From JAVBQU01 sp031548675 (lineage in GTDB: Bacteria; Bacteroidota; Bacteroidia; Bacteroidales; P3), in NCBI GenBank assembly GCA_031548675.1, contig JAVBQU010000138.1, positions 1 through 21,875 of the forward strand: DNA of 21,875 nt, written 5' to 3'. Each line of letters starts with the position of its first letter. Positions within the stretch are counted from its first letter, which is position 1. Position numbers and translations under genes: made by a program. Below the pieces are notes generated by a model, which saw only the letters and a list, made by a program, of their open reading frames with translations, did not search any database and was not told the origin of the DNA. Positions 16,027 to 21,875 of the stretch are shown piece by piece.

Positions 16027-16253
16027 ATTGCGGAATCTTCCGCAAGTTTGAACTAGAAAAAAGACGGCTTGCGGAGAGTTCCGCAAGTCCCAACTGGAAA
16101 AAAGACGGCTTGCAGAGAGTTCCGCAAGTCTGAACTGGAAAAAAGATGACTTGAGGAGAGTTCCGCAAGTCCCAACTAGAAAAAAGACAGCTTGCGGAGG
16201 GTTCCGCAAGTCTGAACTGAAAAAAAAAGATGGCTTGCGGAGAGTTCCGCAAA
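16027..16253. repeat. 41-bp tandem array B of hairpin units (6 copies)
   Basis: TTCCGCAA recurs starting at 16038, 16079, 16120, 16161, 16202 and 16245. Four intervals are exactly 41; the last is 43 because of two extra A in the linker. Each unit is a hairpin CTTGCGGA-GAGT-TCCGCAAG (20 nt) plus a 21-nt linker like TCCCAACTGG-AAAAAAGACGG. Hairpins start at 16028 (variant TTGCGGAA-TC-TTCCGCAA, perfect), 16068, 16109, 16150, 16191 and 16234. Copies 2 and 5 have perfect arms; copies 3, 4 and 6 each have one arm change. On the minus strand each hairpin is followed five bases later by a run of six or more T. The array begins 31 bases past the preceding stop codon. No spacer-like unique sequence is present, so it is not CRISPR. 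Confidence 0.95.
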
Positions 16254-16318
16254 TCAGATAATAATAACATCCCTAAAAAAGAAGTCTATTATACCGAGTA
16301 AATAACAGATAAAATCAG

Positions 16319-16326
16319 TACATTTG
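16319..16326 (+). promoter_or_regulatory. -7 element of the PL8 lyase gene
   Basis: TACATTTG matches TAnnTTTG, 36 bases before the ATG at 16363. No TTTG is found 20 bases upstream, so the gene may need an activator or use a weak promoter. Confidence 0.5.
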
Positions 16327-16362
16327 CAAAGCCATATTTAGTATTTAAAATCAGTAAATTAT

Positions 16363-18798
16363 ATGAGAAAATTACAGGCTTTTTGTATTCGATTTACCTT
16401 AAGTACATTGTGCTTTTTTGCATATATAAGTCATGTATCAGCTTCAGATGCAGATACTATTATGCAGCGGATTTGCCAAGACCAATGGAATAAAATTAGC
16501 AGTATAACAGCCTTAGATTCCACAGTACAAGCCTTGCAATCGTCCATGCAGGCAGATAGCTCATGGAGCGACCTTAATTATAACGACCATTCGCAAACGG
16601 CTTGGATTCCCGTAACGCATTTAGACAGGCTGTTAAGTATGGCAAATGCTTACACCAATACAAATTCAACCTTTTTCAAAAATAATGATTTGCAAAAATC
16701 TATAACCCATGCTTTGGCTTTTTGGCATAAGGCTTACCCTACCAGTACCAATTGGTGGTTTCAACAAATTTCTACACCGCAAAAGCTGGGTATTATTATG
16801 ATTTTGATGCGGAAAGGGGAGGTGCTGCTTCCGCAGGATTTAGAAAATCAAATTATAGTCCGTATCGAAAGTACAGGAGGGAATCCCAAAGATTTTACAG
16901 GAGCTAACAAAACAGATGTGGCTGCACATTGGTTTTACAGGGGGTGTTTAAAAAATGATACGAGCATTATTACTTATGCCGTTTCGCAAATATATCTGCC
17001 TCTTGTATTTACCACCGCATCCGAAGGCTTACAGCACGATTATTCATATTTGCAGCATGCTGCCCAGTTATACATAGGCGGATATGGCTCTGTATTAATA
17101 TCAGGCGTGTTGGATATTGCAAAATACACAGTTGGAACTTCCTATGCTATTGCAGGTTCACAATTAGATTTGCTGGGTTCGTTTGTTCGTAATACCTATG
17201 CAGGATCTATTCGGGGACATTATTTTTTGTACAATGTGCTAGGAAGAGGTCTTAGCCGTGTAGGAGCCTTGAATCAAGCCGGATTTACCGCAAATTTGCA
17301 AGCTATGAAACAGCTAGACCCTGCCCATGCCGATGAATACGACCAAGCCATCGCACGTTTGAATGGTTCTCAAAATGCAGGTTACGGACTCAAAGCAGGC
17401 TATCAGCATTTTTGGCGGGCAGACTACAGCCGTTATATCAGTCCCGCATATACTTTCGATGTCCGTACCGTATCTACCCGTACATGCCGGAACGAAAATG
17501 GAAATAAAGAAAACCTGAAAGGTTATTTTTTAGCAGATGGTGCTACCTGCCTAAGTGTGGATGGAGATGAATATGCTGATATTTTCCCGGTTTGGAATTG
17601 GGCAAAAATACCCGGCGTAACCTGTCCCGAGCGAACCAATATTCCATTACCCGCCGAATGGGCTATATATGGAACTATCAAGTTCACAGGCGGCGTTTCC
17701 GACAGTTTGTATGGTGTAACAGCCTATGCATTACAAGATAATAAATTTAATGTCAACACATCAGCCAATAAAGCATGGTTTTTCTTTGGCGATGAAGTTG
17801 TGTGCTTAGGCAAAGGCATTACATCCACTGCCGCAGAAAATATCAATACAACCCTTAACCAATGCCGGCTCAAGGGCAGTGTTTTAGCTTCATACAACCA
17901 TGTTATCACAACACTCGATACAGGAAATCATACCTATAATAATAATTTAGATTGGGTTCTACATGATAAAACCGGATATATATTTCCCCAAAAAGGAAAC
18001 ATCTGGCTGAGCAATAAAAACCAATCAGGAACTTGGTATGCAATCAATAATTCACAAACGGCAGATGTTGTACACAAAGATGTATTCTCTTTAGGACTTA
18101 CCCATGGCATACAGCCTCAAAATGCGGGATATGCATATATTGTTTTGCCCAACAAAACACAACCGGAAATGGAAGCCTATAATATGAACCGGATTCAAAT
18201 ATGGGCAAACACCGATTCCGTACAAGTAGTAAAACACAACAATTTAGGCATAGTAGGAATCGTATTTTATAAAGCAGCGGCATATACCGGAAACGGCATC
18301 AAAATAACAGTAGACAAGCCCTGTATTATGATGCTGAAAAATATAGATAAACCCGATGTTGACCTATCTGTCGTAGAGCCTACACAAAGCATCAATGCCG
18401 TTAATTTAAAAGTACAATTCCCAGCGATAACAGGCGAAAAAGAGCTAAGCTGTACATTTCCCGTCTTACCCGATCCCTTTGCAGGGGCAACCAAGCATTA
18501 TGTAATCAATAAAAATACAACAAACATACAAACGCAGATACAGCCAGCACAAAGAAAAGTAGAAATATACCCCAATCCGGTAAAGAAAGGACAGGATATT
18601 AACTTTCAATTAAAAACATTGGATAAAACACCCATACAAGCAGATATTTACAATTTGCAAGGGGCTAAATTATTAACACAACAATTTTTCTCCCATACAT
18701 TCAGCATTTCTACTCATTTTTTGCAGCAGGGTATTTACGTAGTAAGTTTTTCCGATGCCCAAGGTACAATCCAAACAACTAAGATTGAAATAGAATAA
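16363..18798 (+). CDS. Secreted polysaccharide lyase family 8, chondroitin AC lyase type, with T9SS tail
   Basis: 811 residues. A signal peptide ends near SHVSA (about residue 26). The (alpha/alpha) toroid of PL8 follows, with NWWFQQISTPQKLG (130-143), TGANKTD (Asn182), EGLQHDYSYLQHAAQLYIGGYG split as Asp226-His232-Tyr241, RGHYFLYNVLGRGLSR (Arg295, Arg299) and RNENGNKEN (Glu378). Each falls exactly seven residues after Asn175, His225, Tyr234, Arg288, Arg292 and Glu371 of the Pedobacter heparinus chondroitinase AC as I recall its numbering. It should therefore cleave chondroitin sulfate or hyaluronan by beta-elimination. The C-terminal T9SS type A sorting domain (about 735-811: KVEIYPNPVKKG, then QQGIYVVSFSDAQGTIQTTKIEIE) implies export through the outer membrane. 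No SusC/SusD or sulfatase genes are adjacent. Confidence 0.9.
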   Translation: MRKLQAFCIRFTLSTLCFFAYISHVSASDADTIMQRICQDQWNKISSITALDSTVQALQSSMQADSSWSDLNYNDHSQTAWIPVTHLDRLLSMANAYTNTNSTFFKNNDLQKSITHALAFWHKAYPTSTNWWFQQISTPQKLGIIMILMRKGEVLLPQDLENQIIVRIESTGGNPKDFTGANKTDVAAHWFYRGCLKNDTSIITYAVSQIYLPLVFTTASEGLQHDYSYLQHAAQLYIGGYGSVLISGVLDIAKYTVGTSYAIAGSQLDLLGSFVRNTYAGSIRGHYFLYNVLGRGLSRVGALNQAGFTANLQAMKQLDPAHADEYDQAIARLNGSQNAGYGLKAGYQHFWRADYSRYISPAYTFDVRTVSTRTCRNENGNKENLKGYFLADGATCLSVDGDEYADIFPVWNWAKIPGVTCPERTNIPLPAEWAIYGTIKFTGGVSDSLYGVTAYALQDNKFNVNTSANKAWFFFGDEVVCLGKGITSTAAENINTTLNQCRLKGSVLASYNHVITTLDTGNHTYNNNLDWVLHDKTGYIFPQKGNIWLSNKNQSGTWYAINNSQTADVVHKDVFSLGLTHGIQPQNAGYAYIVLPNKTQPEMEAYNMNRIQIWANTDSVQVVKHNNLGIVGIVFYKAAAYTGNGIKITVDKPCIMMLKNIDKPDVDLSVVEPTQSINAVNLKVQFPAITGEKELSCTFPVLPDPFAGATKHYVINKNTTNIQTQIQPAQRKVEIYPNPVKKGQDINFQLKTLDKTPIQADIYNLQGAKLLTQQFFSHTFSISTHFLQQGIYVVSFSDAQGTIQTTKIEIE

Positions 18799-18886
18799 GC
18801 ATTTAAAAATGCAGAAAGCTAAAGTTGGCATACAGATAGGGGATTGTAAATATTAAACAAAATAAAAAAGACGATGTTAACTTTAC

Positions 18887-20134
18887 ATGCAAACTTCAAA
18901 TCCTTTCCAAAAAACTTTTTCGGCTTTATATTATAAAGATTACCGCTATTTCTGGATTGGGCAATCTCTTTCTACCATCGGAGGCATGATGCAGCTTACC
19001 GCATTAAGCTGGTATGTATATAAGATAAGCGGATCTCCATTTCTACTGGGATTAATGGGCGTATTTGAGTTTGGTCCCGTTTTATTACTTTCATTGTTTG
19101 CAGGAGTTTATGTAGAACGCTATCCCAAACGAACCATCCTATTGATTACCCAATCCTTATTTTTGGTACATGCGTTTGTTTTAGCTGTATTAGTTTGGTG
19201 CAAGGTGGAAAATTATGTCTACTTTGCTGTTTTGGCATTAATAGCAGGTATTGTTACTAGCTTCGATAGTCCAGCCCGCCAATCGTATGCTATCGAGCTG
19301 GTAGGACCCAATGATTTGACAAACGCTATTTCTTTAAACTCCACAACTTTTAACATAGCTAGAATAATCGGACCTGCCATAGCCGGTATAGTTATGAAAT
19401 ATGTAGGCATTGCCGAATGTTTTTTAATTAATGGAATCAGCTTTATACCCATTCTGATAGGTCTGTTTATGATTACCACCCCGCCCAAAATACGTCCGGT
19501 AGATAAAAATAATAAACTATGGAAAGAAGTTAAAACAGGATTAGAGTACACAAAGAACAATATAAAGATACTACCTACCTTTCTAATCTTAGCCATTATA
19601 TGTACATTTTCGATGAATGCTAATGTGGTATTGCCCGTTTTTGCTAAAACAGTAATGCTCGGAGACGAAGCTACCTATACCTTTCTAATGTCGATGATGG
19701 GAGTAGGCTCGGTAGGAGGAGCGTTATTTATGGCTCATTATGGAAAAGATATCCGTTATCCGTATTTCTTGGTTATGATTGCTGTTATAATTTGTATATT
19801 GCAGATACTTACCCTTGTTCCATTACACCATCACACAGCCTATTTAGCAACTTTATTAATATTAATCGGTTTTGGTAATTTGTGTTTTTTAAACAGGGCT
19901 AATTCCCGTATACAGTTAAATACCAATGACGATTACAGGGGAAGGGTTATGAGTATTTATGTTTTAATAAATGTGGGCAGCACACCTATTGGAAATTCAT
20001 TTACAGGATATGCAATGGGAGTATTAGGAGAAAAATATGGATTTTTTATAGACGGGTTAATTTCTCTGATTTTGGTATTGACAGTACTATACATATATCG
20101 TAAACATATATCTAAAGCACAAGTAGTGAAATAA
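18887..20134 (+). CDS. MFS transporter, EntS-like (MFS_3) family
   Basis: 415 residues with about 12 membrane segments, the usual size. The N terminus YYKDYRYFWIGQSLSTIGGMMQ and the loop YVERYPKRTILL (between helices 2 and 3, the MFS motif A region) are typical of the MFS_3 group that includes the enterobactin exporter EntS. The segment FDSPARQSYAIELVGPNDL is also a strong family landmark. The group exports small molecules such as siderophores or drugs with the proton gradient; the substrate here cannot be told. It starts 88 bases after the PL8 lyase with no clear promoter or strong terminator between, so cotranscription is possible. The intervening GCATTT-AA-AAATGC hairpin (18799-18812) lacks a T-run. 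Confidence 0.88.
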   Translation: MQTSNPFQKTFSALYYKDYRYFWIGQSLSTIGGMMQLTALSWYVYKISGSPFLLGLMGVFEFGPVLLLSLFAGVYVERYPKRTILLITQSLFLVHAFVLAVLVWCKVENYVYFAVLALIAGIVTSFDSPARQSYAIELVGPNDLTNAISLNSTTFNIARIIGPAIAGIVMKYVGIAECFLINGISFIPILIGLFMITTPPKIRPVDKNNKLWKEVKTGLEYTKNNIKILPTFLILAIICTFSMNANVVLPVFAKTVMLGDEATYTFLMSMMGVGSVGGALFMAHYGKDIRYPYFLVMIAVIICILQILTLVPLHHHTAYLATLLILIGFGNLCFLNRANSRIQLNTNDDYRGRVMSIYVLINVGSTPIGNSFTGYAMGVLGEKYGFFIDGLISLILVLTVLYIYRKHISKAQVVK

Positions 20135-20162
20135 ATATATCTTAATTTTAAAATAAAAGAGC

Positions 20163-20250
20163 TACCTTTGTACATTAAAATCTTTTAGTTAAAAGTTATT
20201 CAATTTGTCTATTTGATATAATTTATAAAATTTCCCAGAGATAAAATCTC
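20163..20250 (+). promoter_or_regulatory. Possible promoter and leader of the M6 protease gene
   Basis: TACCTTTG (20163-20170) matches the -7 consensus, without a TTTG 20 bases upstream. It would give a leader of about 130 bases before ATG 20307, longer than at the other promoters here. The leader holds a perfect GAGAT-AAA-ATCTC inverted repeat (20238-20250). The rest of the gap shows nothing I recognise. Confidence 0.35.
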
Positions 20251-20306
20251 ACCAATACAAATGATAGTCACAAATATTCGATAAGTCCATTCCAAAAAAT
20301 ATACAT

Positions 20307-21875
20307 ATGAAAATACGATTATTATTTATTTTGCTGAGTATATTTATGCTTAACTCCATACAAGCAGCTTATTTTACCAATGTGCCGAGAACCGTAAAGC
20401 AGCCCGATGGTAAAATACTTCATTGCTTTATTAGCGGAGACGAATATCATCATTGGTTGCACGATGCTGATGGATTTACTATCGTACAAGATGTCGCAAC
20501 CGGTTATTATGTATATGCAGATAAGGAACAAGAGCGTTTAGTCCCTACAAAATATGTAGCAGGAGTTGCTAGTCCTGTCGCAGCCGGATTAAAGCCATAC
20601 CAGAATATTTCGGTCAAGCAATGGCAGATTCAACGGCAGACAATGGAGCAAGCCGTACCATCACAGCATAAAAAAAACATAAGCGATAATCAAAACCGTA
20701 ACCACGGTAAAATGAACAACATCGTTATATTTATTCGCTTTGCCGATGATACCGCCTTTAAATCATCATTTTCAGATGTAGATAAAATGCTGAATAGTGC
20801 TGATTCAGGAGCCAATTCGATGTTTAACTATTTCAAATCAGCATCATATAATAAATTAGAAATATATTCCTATTTTTATCCCGCTCCCAAAAACAATGTC
20901 ATACTATCTTACCAAGATATACATCCGCGTTCGTACTATCAGGAATATTCAGACAAAGATACCAATGGCTATAAAAACACACCAGAAAGAACATCACGCG
21001 AACAGAGCCTTTTAGAAAGAGCCGTTATTGCAGTACGAGATTCTATTCCCGCTTCATTAAACATAGATTATAATAACGACGGAAATGTAGATAACGTATG
21101 CTTTGTAGTAAAAGGTTCGGTAGGCGACTGGAGTTCCCTTTTATGGCCCCACCGCTGGTCTTTGTATTCCGAAAACGTAAAGATTCATGATAAGCGGGTA
21201 TGGGATTATAATTTTCAACTGGAAGATCCGAACTATTTCCGTAATACAGTTATGTGTCATGAAATGTTCCATACATTAGGAGCACCCGATTTATATCATT
21301 ATGAAGCAAATTATCAGGGTTTACATGCTGTAGGTCCATGGGATTTGATGGCTCAAAACGCTACAATACCTCAACATTCAGGAGCATATGTAAAATTTCT
21401 TTATGGCAATTGGTTAGACTCTATACAAAATATTAGGATTGGCGGAACTTATACATTATTTCCCATAGCTTCAGCAGTTCCTAACAAAGTAAGCTACGCT
21501 ATTACATCAGAAAATCCTAACGAAATATTTGTGTTTGAATACCGGAAAAAATCTAAGCCTTTCGAAACCGACTTGCCGGGGTCAGGTTTGTTGATTTACA
21601 GAATTAACAGAGACTTTGAAGGAGAAGGAAATTCACAATATAATGGAAATGATAAGCTGGACGAAGTATATATATATCGTCCCAATGGAACAGTCACAGG
21701 AAATGGAGATATACGCAATGCTTATTTCTCTGCAGAATCGGGCCGTACCGATTTTAATATACTAACAAATCCGAAACCGGTGTTATCAGATGGAGTAACA
21801 ATTTCTAACCTAAGAATCTCCAACATTACATTTGCAGGCGACAGCATACAGTTTACTTATGACGTAGATACGGAT
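20307..21875 (+). CDS. Secreted M6-family metalloprotease (InhA-like), partial at the window end
   Basis: 523 codons are open from ATG 20307 to the end of the window with no stop. A signal peptide (MKIRLLFILLSIFMLNSIQA|A) is followed by a prodomain-like region (about 22-130). The M6 catalytic domain comes next: CHEMFHTLGAPDLYH (317-331) gives the zinc site His318, Glu319, His322 and probably Asp328, and GPWDLMA (343-349) gives the Met-turn. DYNNDGNVDNV (254-264) looks like a calcium loop. The protein should be an extracellular zinc endopeptidase related to immune inhibitor A. Related Bacteroidota proteins usually end in a T9SS sorting domain; here that part lies beyond the window. The start is chosen because it opens directly into the signal peptide. 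Confidence 0.9.
   Translation, partial: MKIRLLFILLSIFMLNSIQAAYFTNVPRTVKQPDGKILHCFISGDEYHHWLHDADGFTIVQDVATGYYVYADKEQERLVPTKYVAGVASPVAAGLKPYQNISVKQWQIQRQTMEQAVPSQHKKNISDNQNRNHGKMNNIVIFIRFADDTAFKSSFSDVDKMLNSADSGANSMFNYFKSASYNKLEIYSYFYPAPKNNVILSYQDIHPRSYYQEYSDKDTNGYKNTPERTSREQSLLERAVIAVRDSIPASLNIDYNNDGNVDNVCFVVKGSVGDWSSLLWPHRWSLYSENVKIHDKRVWDYNFQLEDPNYFRNTVMCHEMFHTLGAPDLYHYEANYQGLHAVGPWDLMAQNATIPQHSGAYVKFLYGNWLDSIQNIRIGGTYTLFPIASAVPNKVSYAITSENPNEIFVFEYRKKSKPFETDLPGSGLLIYRINRDFEGEGNSQYNGNDKLDEVYIYRPNGTVTGNGDIRNAYFSAESGRTDFNILTNPKPVLSDGVTISNLRISNITFAGDSIQFTYDVDTD

Noticed and set aside
16027..16253. CRISPR array
   Set aside because: The whole 41-bp unit is conserved, including the linker. There are no unique spacers, and no cas genes are nearby.
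15928..16270. Two overlapping minus-strand open frames (93 and 81 residues) with a repeated RNSPQAVFF-like peptide
   Set aside because: They are translations of the 41-bp array in two frames. The same peptide appears in both because 41 is not a multiple of 3. There is no independent sign of coding.

Overview
The window is a chromosomal segment of a member of the Bacteroidota, most likely a T9SS-bearing lineage. The evidence is the AT-rich sequence, several promoters of the Bacteroidota type (-33 TTTG, exactly 20 bases, -7 TAnnTTTG), a 320-residue Bacteroidota-style NusB followed by a DUF1573 lipoprotein and YajC, and at least two secreted proteins ending in a type IX secretion (T9SS) type A sorting domain. 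I cannot name a genus from the sequence. I see no prophage, insertion sequence or CRISPR array.

Layout. 1-288 is the end of an outer-membrane beta-barrel gene, which converges on a TPR lipoprotein gene (285-1289, minus); the two stop codons overlap. A tRNA with anticodon CAT (1414-1487, minus) has its own promoter and terminator. A minus-strand block follows: nusB (4800-3838), a DUF1573 lipoprotein and yajC, closed by a terminator, then a MATE efflux gene. Divergent from nusB is a secreted Porphyromonas-type peptidylarginine/agmatine deiminase (5031-7133) with all expected catalytic residues and a T9SS tail. After its terminator lies a 41-bp tandem repeat array (7206-7533), then prs and rplY (bL25). 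Next come a candidate small RNA, lpdA, a beta-CASP metallo-beta-lactamase RNase, and a 1157-residue protein that I assign to the PPi-type PEP carboxykinase family. A second 41-bp tandem array, of hairpins, follows (16027-16253). The right end holds a PL8 polysaccharide lyase of the chondroitin AC lyase type with a T9SS tail, an MFS transporter, and the first 523 codons of a secreted M6-family metalloprotease.

How the genes fit together. Most of the window is core information processing and central metabolism (tRNA, NusB, YajC, PRPP synthetase, bL25, lipoamide dehydrogenase, a probable PEP carboxykinase). Set among these are three exported hydrolases or modifying enzymes (deiminase, glycosaminoglycan lyase, metalloprotease) that would act on protein and glycosaminoglycan outside the cell. 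That suggests an organism feeding on, or living with, animal tissue or other protein- and glycan-rich material.

The most unusual structure is the pair of intergenic arrays. They have different sequences, yet both have a unit of exactly 41 bp made of a 20-21 nt hairpin starting CTT and ending AG, plus a 20-21 nt A-rich linker. They look like two diverged loci of one repeat family, with no function known to me.
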